Assembly: GCA_949289565.1 (NCBI GenBank)
Contig: CASEOO010000046.1
Coordinates: 1-62,873, forward strand
DNA length: 62,873 nucleotides
Reading direction: 5' to 3'
Origin: an uncultured Bacteroidales bacterium
Lineage (GTDB): Bacteria; Bacteroidota; Bacteroidia; Bacteroidales; UBA932
Shown: positions 19,831-27,815 of the stretch, in pieces
How the letters are laid out: each line of letters begins with the position of its first letter
Position numbering within the stretch: position 1 is the first letter of the stretch
The notes under the pieces: generated by a model
Database searches by the model: none
Told to the model about the DNA's origin: nothing
What the model saw: the letters and a program-made list of their open reading frames with translations, nothing else
Made by a program: the position numbers and the translations under genes

Positions 19831-21455
19831 TTCAATGAAACATTTTCATTATTATACTGGAAAATTTCTGTGGCAGGTCCCTCAGCATCGGAACAGCCCT
19901 CAAGAGATACATTCTTGCAGTTCGCCACGACATAGCCCCGGCCCTGGGACTGCTTTATATTCACATTTTTCAGATGCACCCTGTCAGAATAACGTATATC
20001 CGCCCCTTTTTCTGCGACTATATGGCAGTTCTCGACACTGATGCCTGAAATATTCTTCTCAGGGATGCCGTTGAAATACATGGCCCGTCCCGCACCATTG
20101 CAGATGATATCCTTTATATAGATTTCCCTGAATTCCGGAGTAGTCTCGTCTGCCGGGACAAACTCTATGTCGTAAACTGAGGACTGTCCGTCCTCCGCCG
20201 CCTCCAATGCAGATTTTCCGCCATAGTGAAGATCAAAGAGAAGCGGCTCTGCAGGGATGTCTGTCATGACTATATTCTCTATGAAGATATTCCTGACCAC
20301 CCCGCCGCGTCCTCTGCAGCTTTTGAAACGGAGCCCCACGTCAGTGCCGAGGAAGCTGCAGTTCCTGACGGAAATATTCTCGACTCCACCGGACATTTCA
20401 CTTCCCACTACGAATCCGCCATGGCCATGGAATACCACGCAATTCTCAACTATGAGATTCCGGCATGGCCTGGCACGCCTGCGCCCGTCTTCATCTTTCC
20501 CGGACTTGATGCATATCGCATCGTCGCCGACGTCGAAAGAGGAATTCACGAGTATGACATCTTCGCATGAATCTATGTCTATTCCGTCACCGTTCTGGGA
20601 ATACCATGGATTCCGGACTGTGATATTGTTTATAATCACATTCTTGCACATCAGAGGATGAATATTCCAGCATGGTGAATTCTGGAACAGCACGTCTTCG
20701 AGCAATACGTTCTCACATTCCTTCAGGCCTATCAGCACAGGGCGGAGATAAGTTTTCACAGATTCCCACTCCTCTTCAGTTTCCAGTCCCTGCGGGACAT
20801 TGAATGCATCGCTCACTATAGAACCTCGCCATGAACTGGAGTCCGGATACCATATCGTGCCTTTCTTGTCAGTGAAACCTCCTGAAGCCAGCAGCTCTTT
20901 CCACTGCGAATCAGTCATTTTCGATCTCTTGACCTGGCGCCAGGAATCTCCTGAACCGTCTATCGTCCCTCCTCCTGTGATGGAGATATTCTTCGCCCCG
21001 TCAGCGTTCACAGGAGCCAGGCATCTCTTCGTGTCAAGACCTTCGAAAACAGTCTCTACGATAGGATAAAGGTCTCTGTCTGGAGAAAATAGAATCACCG
21101 CATTCGGAGTGACATGGAGGTCTATGTTGTCCTTGAGAGTAATAGGCCCAGTCAGCCAGATGCCTTCCGGCACTATCAGATGACCGCCGCCTGCAGAGGA
21201 AAGATGGTCAATGGCAGACCGGAAAGCTTCGGTATTCAACGCTATTCCGTCCCCGACACCGCCGAAATCTACAATATTCACTTCGCGGCCAGGTATGACA
21301 GGACGCGAAATCTTCTCCATTTCGAAAGGAAGATTTTCATACAGGCTGTCGAATTCCGCAGTGCCGCTTCCTGATAATGAACATCCGGTCAGCAAGACAG
21401 CGGCCGCCAGAGGCAACATAGTCTTAGTGCAGAGTTTTTCTATGCCGGCTATCAT
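19827..21455 (-). CDS. GH28 polygalacturonase lipoprotein
   Basis: A 542-residue hydrolase of alpha-1,4-galacturonan. The start at 21455 (MIAGIEKLCTKTMLPLAAAV, then LLTGC lipobox) is preferred over an ATG at 21476, because a -7 promoter box at 21479-21486 would put the transcript start at or beyond that upstream ATG. The GH28 signature is complete: NGDGIDIDSCEDV, DDAICIKSGKD (catalytic Asp pair) and GHGGFVVGSEMSGGVENI, then RFKSCRGRGG for substrate binding. N-terminal NIVDFGGVGDG is the usual family opening. It is the first gene of the enzyme-regulator operon and overlaps the next gene by 4 bp. It would act on saturated oligogalacturonides, giving galacturonate for UxaC. Confidence 0.93.
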   Translation of the reverse strand: MIAGIEKLCTKTMLPLAAAVLLTGCSLSGSGTAEFDSLYENLPFEMEKISRPVIPGREVNIVDFGGVGDGIALNTEAFRSAIDHLSSAGGGHLIVPEGIWLTGPITLKDNIDLHVTPNAVILFSPDRDLYPIVETVFEGLDTKRCLAPVNADGAKNISITGGGTIDGSGDSWRQVKRSKMTDSQWKELLASGGFTDKKGTIWYPDSSSWRGSIVSDAFNVPQGLETEEEWESVKTYLRPVLIGLKECENVLLEDVLFQNSPCWNIHPLMCKNVIINNITVRNPWYSQNGDGIDIDSCEDVILVNSSFDVGDDAICIKSGKDEDGRRRARPCRNLIVENCVVFHGHGGFVVGSEMSGGVENISVRNCSFLGTDVGLRFKSCRGRGGVVRNIFIENIVMTDIPAEPLLFDLHYGGKSALEAAEDGQSSVYDIEFVPADETTPEFREIYIKDIICNGAGRAMYFNGIPEKNISGISVENCHIVAEKGADIRYSDRVHLKNVNIKQSQGRGYVVANCKNVSLEGCSDAEGPATEIFQYNNENVSLK

Positions 21456-21478
21456 AATTACATGGTTTTGGTTCAATG

Positions 21479-21486
21479 CAAAAATA
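21479..21486 (-). promoter_or_regulatory. -7 promoter box of the GH28-esterase-regulator operon
   Basis: TATTTTTG on the minus strand fits TAnnTTTG. No -33 TTTG is found 19-21 bp upstream, again suggesting activator dependence. Its position forces the GH28 start to 21455. Confidence 0.5.
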
Positions 21487-21580
21487 GCAATATGAGCCTG
21501 CTGTCCTGTGGATTTTTTATCATAAAAGAATGATTAATCATCAACAGGCTTGTCTTCAGGCCATACCGGTCAGCGAACAT

Positions 21581-21619
21581 GAAAAAAAGGCGGCTCAGAA
21601 GAATACCTTCCGGGCCACC
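21581..21619 (-). terminator. Probable terminator after the kduI-kduD-DUF4861 operon
   Basis: On the minus strand GGTGGC pairs with GCCGCC (one G-U pair), with an inner GAAG/CTTC stem, followed directly by a run of seven T. It lies 34 bp after the DUF4861 stop and before the GH28 promoter. Confidence 0.55.
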
Positions 21620-21652
21620 ATCTTATGTAATAGGTTATAGTTCAGAAACAAG

Positions 21653-22786
21653 CTACTTCACTGTGACTTCAAGCGGATGAGCCTGGGCATAAGCGAAATC
21701 TTTCACGATCTGGTTCCAAGCCTCCGGAGATTCTATGCCTCCCTTGCTCCAGCCAGAACCTGTCCAGACATCGGCACGCTTGCCAGGAGTGATGTTGTAC
21801 TTCAGCACAGCATGCCCGTCCATAGTGCCAGCCTCTACATTCTCTTCCTGTGCATCCACCACGAGGCCTACGGAAATATTTCCGTCTGCATCAGGATCGG
21901 CGCTGTCGGAAGCTTTTTCAGTAAATGCGATATAATATTCGCCGTCTTCCCTGTCCAGGACATCATGAAGGACTGCGCCGAGAACTACAGGAAGCTCTTC
22001 CACCGGAGCATTGAACCAGTTGGAAATCTTGATGAAGTTCGTATTGGCATCCACCGTAAGTTCCCTCTTGAGAGTGACAGTGTTTCCGTCCACCTTGAAC
22101 GGCTTGTAAGTGAAGAGCACTTTTGTGCGGATAGGGCCGTTGCAGATGCGGGTATAAGTCTCGTAGTTGTCGCCGAGAACTATCTTGTCATCGGCATACG
22201 GGGCCAGAGCGCCGCCGCCAAGAGTGTTGGCCACCTTGTAGCAGTCCATGCCGTCGCCATGATCATGATGATAGTCATTCAGCTCGTATCTCTTGTCCAC
22301 AACGAGAGACTCCACCCTTTTCAGCCAGATATCAGGACCGAGAGTACGCGGATCAGAAAGCGCAGGGCCATATACGCGGCCAGCGATGCGGTTGTTCTCA
22401 TAAGCATAGTCGTCAAGCCTCTCAGGCACATAGCGGCTGAAGACCAGGGTGTCGTATGCCTCGCGTTCTCCGGCTTTCACCGTGTATTCCACAGTCTCGC
22501 CCGCAGGCACAGAAGCCTGGAATATGAGTTTCACCATGCCGTAATCCTCTGTATACACCTGAGAAGGAATCTGGACTCCGGCGGCGTCAGTCACCACCAC
22601 GTTGTCTGCAGTGATCTCAGGATGCGAAGCCACAACGTTCCCGAAATCAAGCTCAATAGTCTCGGCTGCACGGTCAAGCTCAGAAGAGTTTTTTACAGCC
22701 ACTTTCATATCCTGCTGTCCGCAGGAAATCATAAGTGCAGCTGCCATTGAGGCAGCTGCAATAGCAAATATACGTTTCATATCCAT
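21653..22786 (-). CDS. DUF4861-family lipoprotein of the pectin locus
   Basis: A 377-residue putative exported lipoprotein (MKRIFAIAAASMAAALMISC; true start may be the second Met at 22780). The body is all-beta in appearance, with VVDKRYELNDYHHDHGDGMD and VLGAVLHDVLDREDGEYYI, and matches the DUF4861 family that recurs in uronic-acid polysaccharide loci. No catalytic role is established that I can name. Its start shares one base with the kduD stop (TAATG), so its translation is tied to kduD, and a role in handling unsaturated uronates or their oligomers is a reasonable inference. Confidence 0.7.
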   Translation of the reverse strand: MDMKRIFAIAAASMAAALMISCGQQDMKVAVKNSSELDRAAETIELDFGNVVASHPEITADNVVVTDAAGVQIPSQVYTEDYGMVKLIFQASVPAGETVEYTVKAGEREAYDTLVFSRYVPERLDDYAYENNRIAGRVYGPALSDPRTLGPDIWLKRVESLVVDKRYELNDYHHDHGDGMDCYKVANTLGGGALAPYADDKIVLGDNYETYTRICNGPIRTKVLFTYKPFKVDGNTVTLKRELTVDANTNFIKISNWFNAPVEELPVVLGAVLHDVLDREDGEYYIAFTEKASDSADPDADGNISVGLVVDAQEENVEAGTMDGHAVLKYNITPGKRADVWTGSGWSKGGIESPEAWNQIVKDFAYAQAHPLEVTVK

Positions 22787-23580
22787 TACTGAGGCTGTTT
22801 TCCGATATAAGCGAGGATACCGCCGTCAACATAGAGGATATGTCCGTTCACGAAGTCTGAAGCGGATGACGCGAGGAAGACTGCAGGTCCCTGAAGGTCT
22901 TCTGCATTTCCCCAGCGTGCGGCAGGAGTCTTCGCAACGATGAATGCATCGAACGGATGACGGGAGCCGTCTGCCTGACGCTCGCGGAGAGGAGCTGTCT
23001 GCGGAGTGGCGATGTAGCCCGGCCCGATACCGTTGCACTGGATGTTGTACTCGCCATACTCTGAAGCGATGTTTCTGGTCAGCATCTTCAGGCCGCCCTT
23101 GGCAGCCGCATATGCAGAAACAGTCTCACGTCCGAGCTCTGACATCATCGAGCAAATGTTGATAATCTTTCCGCCGCCATTCTTGATCATTGAAGGAATG
23201 ACTGCCTTGGAAACGATGAACGGACCGTTCAGGTCGATGTCGATGACCTGGCGGAACTCCTCTGCCTTCATCTCGATCATAGGGATACGCTTGATGATGC
23301 CGGCATTGTTCACGAGAATGTTGATAGGGCCGAGGTCTTTCTCGATTTTGGCCACGAGTTCCTGAACCTGGTCTTCCTTGGTCACATCGCAAACATACCC
23401 CTTGGCATCGATGCCTTTCTCTTTATAAGAAGCAATTCCCTTGTCAACAAGTTCTTGCTTGATGTCGTTGAAAGCAATTTTTGCTCCTGCCTCGGCAAAT
23501 GCAGTTGCCAAGGCAAATCCGATTCCGTAAGAAGCGCCTGTTACGAGAGCCACCTTACCTTCGAGTGAAAAATTAACCAT
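22786..23580 (-). CDS. kduD: 2-dehydro-3-deoxy-D-gluconate 5-dehydrogenase (SDR family)
   Basis: A 264-residue cytoplasmic short-chain dehydrogenase that reduces 2,5-diketo-3-deoxygluconate to KDG with NAD(P)H. It has the nucleotide-binding TGASYGIG (14-21), NNAG near residue 90, the catalytic SAYAAAKGG (Tyr/Lys) and the C-terminal end FVNGHILYVDGGILAYIG. Annotation pipelines often call this group gluconate 5-dehydrogenase; its place 39 bp after kduI and the pectin setting favour KduD. It is translationally linked to the DUF4861 gene. Confidence 0.9.
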   Translation of the reverse strand: MVNFSLEGKVALVTGASYGIGFALATAFAEAGAKIAFNDIKQELVDKGIASYKEKGIDAKGYVCDVTKEDQVQELVAKIEKDLGPINILVNNAGIIKRIPMIEMKAEEFRQVIDIDLNGPFIVSKAVIPSMIKNGGGKIINICSMMSELGRETVSAYAAAKGGLKMLTRNIASEYGEYNIQCNGIGPGYIATPQTAPLRERQADGSRHPFDAFIVAKTPAARWGNAEDLQGPAVFLASSASDFVNGHILYVDGGILAYIGKQPQ

Positions 23581-23619
23581 AAATTTTAGTTTTATTAAGT
23601 AGTGTTAATATGATGCAAA

Positions 23620-24462
23620 CTATTTGAGATCAGTGGTTTGGCAGCCATCCATGTCGCCATAGTCGAGATTCTCGCCGCACATCGCCCATATGAATGTATA
23701 GTTCTTCGTGGCGCAAGCTGAATGGATGCTCCACTCCGGAGAGATGACAGCCTGGTCGTTCTTCATCCAGATATGCCTGGTTTCCTGAGGCTCTCCCATG
23801 AAGTGGCATACTGCCTGGTCGTCAGGAATTTCAAAATAGAAATACACCTCCATGCGGCGGTTGTGAGTATGCGCCGGCATAGTGTTCCATGTGCTGCCTG
23901 GCTTCAGCTCTGTCATTCCCATCTGCAGCTGGCATGTAGGAACGACTTCCTTCACAAGCATCCTGTTGATCACGCGGTGGTTGCTCTCCTCGAGGGATCC
24001 AAGCTCCATATGAACTGCCTCGGCGCGTGTAGTGAGATGATCCGGGTGAGACGCATGGGCAGTAGATGAGCAGAAATAGAATTTGGCAGGGTTTGCAGGG
24101 TCTGCGCTTTCGAAAGTCACCTTCCTGGCCCCTTTGCCCAGATACAAAGCTTCCTTGTATTCAAGGGTGTAAGCCTGGTCTCCGGCTTTCACGATGCCTT
24201 TGCCGCCTACATTGAAGATTCCCATCTCCCTTCTTTCAAGGAAATATTCAGAACGGAGGATATCGATCGGCTTGAGCTCCAGGACTTCCTTCACCGGCAT
24301 AGCCCCGCCAGCTATCATTCGGTCGTGCATAGTGTACACGATATTGATTTCGTCAGCAGAGAAGACCTTCTCGATAAGATAGTTCTGCCTGAGCTGCGCT
24401 GTATCATAATGTTTCACATCCTGCGGATGAGCCGCATACCTTACTTCGCTGTTTATTTTCAT
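23620..24462 (-). CDS. kduI: 5-dehydro-4-deoxy-D-glucuronate isomerase
   Basis: A 280-residue zinc-dependent cupin isomerase converting 5-keto-4-deoxyuronate, the spontaneous product of unsaturated galacturonate, to 2,5-diketo-3-deoxygluconate, the KduD substrate. Recognised from MKINSEVRYAAHPQDVKHYDT at the N-terminus, LGKGARKVTFES in the middle and PAHTHNRRMEVYFYFE, which carries metal ligands, plus the family-type C-terminus ENLDYGDMDGC. Length is as expected. It is first in the kduI-kduD-DUF4861 operon and has one of the clearest promoters in the window. Confidence 0.95.
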   Translation of the reverse strand: MKINSEVRYAAHPQDVKHYDTAQLRQNYLIEKVFSADEINIVYTMHDRMIAGGAMPVKEVLELKPIDILRSEYFLERREMGIFNVGGKGIVKAGDQAYTLEYKEALYLGKGARKVTFESADPANPAKFYFCSSTAHASHPDHLTTRAEAVHMELGSLEESNHRVINRMLVKEVVPTCQLQMGMTELKPGSTWNTMPAHTHNRRMEVYFYFEIPDDQAVCHFMGEPQETRHIWMKNDQAVISPEWSIHSACATKNYTFIWAMCGENLDYGDMDGCQTTDLK

Positions 24463-24578
24463 AACTTTAAAGTTTAATTAGTTTCCAGATCCTTTCCAAT
24501 GCCGATGCATCCGGTTTCATGCCCGCATTCAGAGCTTTAAACAAAATTACTATTTCCGGATGATTCCCAAGCATCATC

Positions 24579-24609
24579 CAAAAATAGTAATTTTAATCTG
24601 AATGTCAAA
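24579..24609 (-). promoter_or_regulatory. Promoter of kduI operon
   Basis: TTTG (24606-24609) and TATTTTTG (24579-24586) are separated by 19 bp on the minus strand, a full match to the Bacteroidetes housekeeping promoter. The leader to the kduI ATG is about 110 bases. Confidence 0.75.
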
Positions 24610-24630
24610 CAAGATTCCGAAAAAATCCAG

Positions 24631-24650
24631 TTTTTCCGTTCCCGTTCACG
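24631..24650 (-). promoter_or_regulatory. Candidate uronate-regulator site (copy 1)
   Basis: The 20-bp plus-strand string TTTTTCCGTTCCCGTTCACG matches 17 of 20 positions of the site at 27663-27682 between uxaB and uxaC. It lies 21 bp upstream of the kduI -33 box and 2 bp downstream of the uxaA stop. A shared regulator of both branches to KDG is inferred. Confidence 0.45.
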
Positions 24651-24652
24651 AC

Positions 24653-26146
24653 CTAAAGGGTCACACCTGTCTTGAAAATAGCGATCTCGGAATATGAAGA
24701 CTTCTCATTGCATGTTTTTTGTCCGGACGCGGCCGAAAGCACGAAATCTATAAATTCATCATCCACAGACGCCACAGGCTTCCCGTCGAGGATGGCGCCC
24801 GCATTGAAATCTATCCATCCAGGTTTCAGCGAGGCTATCCTGCTGTTCGTGGATATCTTCGCTGTCGGCACAAAAGTCCCGAACGGCGTGCCCCTTCCTG
24901 TTGTGAAAAGCACCAGCTGGCAGCCTGCGGCAGCCAATGCCGTGGCCGCCACCAAGTCATTGCCAGGGGCACTCAGAAGATTCAGCCCTCTGGTCTTGAG
25001 CCTTCCGCCGTACTCAAGCACATCCATGACTGCCGACTTGCCTGATTTCTGCGTGCATCCCAGAGATTTTTCTTCAAGGGTGGATATACCGCCGGCTTTA
25101 TTGCCGGGAGACGGATTTTCATATACAGGCTGGCGGTTCGAGATGAAATATTCCTTAAAGCCGTTGATCAGGTGAACAGTCTTTCCGAAGACTTCCTCAT
25201 TGGCACACCGTGCCATCAATATAGTCTCGGCGCCGAACATTTCAGGGACTTCAGTGAGAACCGTAGTGCCTCCTTGGGAGACGATCCAGTCCGAGAAACG
25301 GCCCAGCAGAGGATTGGCAGTGATGCCGGAAAAGCCGTCCGAGCCTCCGCATTTGAGCCCTATTTTCAGTTCCGAGGCAGGAATCGGCTCCCGCTTGTCT
25401 GAGGAGCATGCATCAGCAATCTCTTTCAGGAGGCCGACACCGTAACTGACTTCATCGCCTTCGATTTTCTGGCATTCCATGAATTTCACCCTGGCCTCGT
25501 CCACAGGACCGACAAGCTCCTTGAATGCCTGAAGCTGGTTGTTTTCACAGCCAAGAGACACCACCAGCACACCGGCGGCATTCGGATGATGGACTATGTC
25601 TGCGAGAATTTTCCTTGTGTTCTCATGGTCATCGCCCAGCTGGGAACATCCATAATTATGAGTGAAGGCGGCCACCCTTTCTATGGAAGGCCAGCTGCCA
25701 GCGTCTTCGCGGAAGCCGCGGACTATCGCCTCGGCCACGCCGTTCACACATCCTACTGTAGGAATAACCCAGAGTTCGTTCCTGATGCCTGCATTGCCGT
25801 CTTTCCTGCGATATCCCATGAAAGTGGCATGCACGTCGGGCTTTTCTATCTTCGTCTGAATAGGCTCATATTTATAGTCCAGCACGCCTTCGAGGTTCGT
25901 CTTGAGCACTCTGTGGTCAATAAGCCCTCCTTCAGGCACATCTTCGAGAAGATGGCCTATAGGATAGCCGTACTTGATGACATTTTCACCTGCCTGGAGC
26001 GCTTGCAGAGCCATTTTGTGGCCGGCGGGAATATCGGAGGAAGCTGTGATTTCCCTGCCCTCTACATGGCAGATGTCGCCTGCCGCCACATTCGTGACAG
26101 CTACGGCGACATTGTCTGCCTGATTTATTTTAAGAATCGCGGACAT
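24653..26146 (-). CDS. uxaA: Altronate dehydratase
   Basis: A 497-residue iron-dependent dehydratase turning D-altronate into KDG. An N-terminal SAF domain (about 1-95; AVAVTNVAAGDICHVEG) precedes the GD/altronate dehydratase body with FMGYRRKDGNAGIRNELWVIPTVGC split across 120-145, FTHNYGCSQLGDDHENTRKI, LGCENNQLQ, LKCGGSDGFSGITANP and LFTTGRGTPFGTFVPT, all family hallmarks with conserved Cys. Galactarate dehydratase is the main look-alike, but adjacency to uxaB (6 bp gap, same strand) decides for UxaA. Confidence 0.95.
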   Translation of the reverse strand: MSAILKINQADNVAVAVTNVAAGDICHVEGREITASSDIPAGHKMALQALQAGENVIKYGYPIGHLLEDVPEGGLIDHRVLKTNLEGVLDYKYEPIQTKIEKPDVHATFMGYRRKDGNAGIRNELWVIPTVGCVNGVAEAIVRGFREDAGSWPSIERVAAFTHNYGCSQLGDDHENTRKILADIVHHPNAAGVLVVSLGCENNQLQAFKELVGPVDEARVKFMECQKIEGDEVSYGVGLLKEIADACSSDKREPIPASELKIGLKCGGSDGFSGITANPLLGRFSDWIVSQGGTTVLTEVPEMFGAETILMARCANEEVFGKTVHLINGFKEYFISNRQPVYENPSPGNKAGGISTLEEKSLGCTQKSGKSAVMDVLEYGGRLKTRGLNLLSAPGNDLVAATALAAAGCQLVLFTTGRGTPFGTFVPTAKISTNSRIASLKPGWIDFNAGAILDGKPVASVDDEFIDFVLSAASGQKTCNEKSSYSEIAIFKTGVTL

Positions 26147-26152
26147 AATCTT

Positions 26153-27595
26153 CTAAAGAACTACAGATTCCACTGCCTTGCGCATACCTTCAGCCTGGAT
26201 AAGAGCCAGCTTCTCGGCAAGCATCTGCGCCAGCCCCGGCACGGCATTCAGATCTTCGCCCCAGATGAATTCAGCGCCGAGCACTCCTTCAGCCACCTTA
26301 GATACATCTCCTGATGCCCAGAGGTCTTTCAGAAGCTTTATGATGGATGCATCGTCAGCAGGGACAATTTCCACATCGCCTCGTTTTCCACCTTTATAAT
26401 ATGTAATGATGCCTGCAAGTCCGAGCACCAGGCCCTGAGGAAGAACTCCTTTCCGTTTCAGATATGTCTTGAGGCCAGGAAGATCCCTTGTTTTGTATTT
26501 AGGGAATGAATTCAGCATGATGCTGGTCACGAAATGCTTCACATACGGATTCACGAAACGCTCTATGACAGCGTCAGCGAACTGCTTGAGTTCGTCCATC
26601 GGAAGGTCCAGGGTCTCGATAAGCTCGTCGTACATCACCTTTCTGACGAACTTGCCGATGAGAGGGTCTTCGACACATTCCTTCACAGTGTCCAGGCCTG
26701 AAAGATAGCCTACCGGAGAAAGGACTGTGTGCGGCCCGTTGAGCAGTGTGACTTTACGCTCGTGATAAGGGGCTTCGCTTGGGACGAAAAGCACATTGAG
26801 GCCGGCCTTGTCTGCAGGGAATTCCTTCGCGACCTCCTTTGGAGCTTCAATGACCCAGAGATGGAAAATCTCGGCCTTTACTACGAGCTTGTCTTCAAAT
26901 CCAGCCCTGTCGAGAAGTTCGGAAATATTGTCTTTCGGATATCCAGGGACGATTCTGTCGACAAGGGTGCAATATACGCCACATGCTGTCTCGAACCAAT
27001 TCTTGAAATCTTCGCCCAGATTCCACAACTCCATGTATTGATGTATGCATTTATTCAGTTCCTTGCCGTTCAGAAAGATAAGTTCGCAAGGGAAAATAAT
27101 GAGGCCCTTCGACTTGTCGCCGTTGAAATGCCGGTATCTTCTGTACAGGAGCTGGGTGAGCTTGCCCGGATATGAAGATGCAGGACGGTCTTCGAGCCTG
27201 CAGGACGGATCAAAGGCGATACCGGCCTCTGTGGTGTTCGATATTACAAAACGTATTTCAGGGTTTTCTGCCAGAGCTATATAATCGTCAAAATCTCTGT
27301 ATGGATTGATTCCACGAGTAATCACATCTATCATGTCCAGAGAATCCACCGGCTGGCCCTTGTCGATGCCCTGAAGGTTCAAATGATAGAGGCCGTCCTG
27401 CTCATTGAGGACATCGACCATTCCCCTGTCGATAGGCTGCACGACCACGACCCCGGCATTGAATTCTGAAGCTTTGTTCGTTTTCCATACTATCCAGTCT
27501 ACAAATGCCCTGAGGAAGTTCCCTTCCCCGAACTGAATGATTTTCTCAGGATATTTTACAGCCTGAGCAGCAGATGTTCTGTTCAATCTTTCCAT
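26153..27595 (-). CDS. uxaB: Tagaturonate reductase (altronate oxidoreductase)
   Basis: A 480-residue NAD-dependent enzyme of the mannitol dehydrogenase family, reducing D-tagaturonate to D-altronate. Visible are the nucleotide-binding start IQFGEGNFLRAFVDWIV, VISNTTEAGIAF, the active-site motif KVTLLNGPHTVLSPVGYLSG with the catalytic region around Lys, and RFVNPYVKHFVTSIMLNSFPK in the C-terminal helical domain. Length is normal. It heads the uxaB-uxaA operon, divergent from uxaC, so the three galacturonate steps share one control region. Confidence 0.95.
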   Translation of the reverse strand: MERLNRTSAAQAVKYPEKIIQFGEGNFLRAFVDWIVWKTNKASEFNAGVVVVQPIDRGMVDVLNEQDGLYHLNLQGIDKGQPVDSLDMIDVITRGINPYRDFDDYIALAENPEIRFVISNTTEAGIAFDPSCRLEDRPASSYPGKLTQLLYRRYRHFNGDKSKGLIIFPCELIFLNGKELNKCIHQYMELWNLGEDFKNWFETACGVYCTLVDRIVPGYPKDNISELLDRAGFEDKLVVKAEIFHLWVIEAPKEVAKEFPADKAGLNVLFVPSEAPYHERKVTLLNGPHTVLSPVGYLSGLDTVKECVEDPLIGKFVRKVMYDELIETLDLPMDELKQFADAVIERFVNPYVKHFVTSIMLNSFPKYKTRDLPGLKTYLKRKGVLPQGLVLGLAGIITYYKGGKRGDVEIVPADDASIIKLLKDLWASGDVSKVAEGVLGAEFIWGEDLNAVPGLAQMLAEKLALIQAEGMRKAVESVVL

Positions 27596-27651
27596 AATGC
27601 TATATTTTGTCTGTTATAAATTAGCTATATTTATTTTTTAATGGACACCAG

Positions 27652-27700
27652 CAAATGTAATGTTTTTCCGTGTTCGTTCACGGGCTTTTTCTTATATTTG
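27652..27700. promoter_or_regulatory. Divergent uxaB/uxaC control region with candidate operator
   Basis: TACATTTG (27652-27659, minus) and TATATTTG (27693-27700, plus) fit -7 boxes of uxaB and uxaC. Between them lies TTTTTCCGTGTTCGTTCACG (27663-27682), which contains the partial dyad CCGTG/CACGG and matches the site before kduI at 17 of 20 positions. Neither promoter has a clear -33 box. The rest of 27596-27815 is AT-rich without further recognisable signals. Confidence 0.5.
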
Positions 27701-27815
27701 CCATACAATTGTCAAATTTTGCCAGAAATTTGAATAATTTTAATAACTGCAGATTCCGATTCAGACGATATTTGCAGACAAGGAATGACAATAACCAATA
27801 ATTGTACATAATAAA

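Noticed and set aside
18325..19935. 536-codon plus-strand open frame
   Set aside because: It is antisense to the CE12-CE8 esterase gene, whose motifs are complete. The composition (Cys/Arg/His-rich, no recognisable domain) is that of a shadow frame.
21677..22750. 357-codon plus-strand open frame
   Set aside because: Shadow of the DUF4861 gene on the other strand; no promoter or domain.
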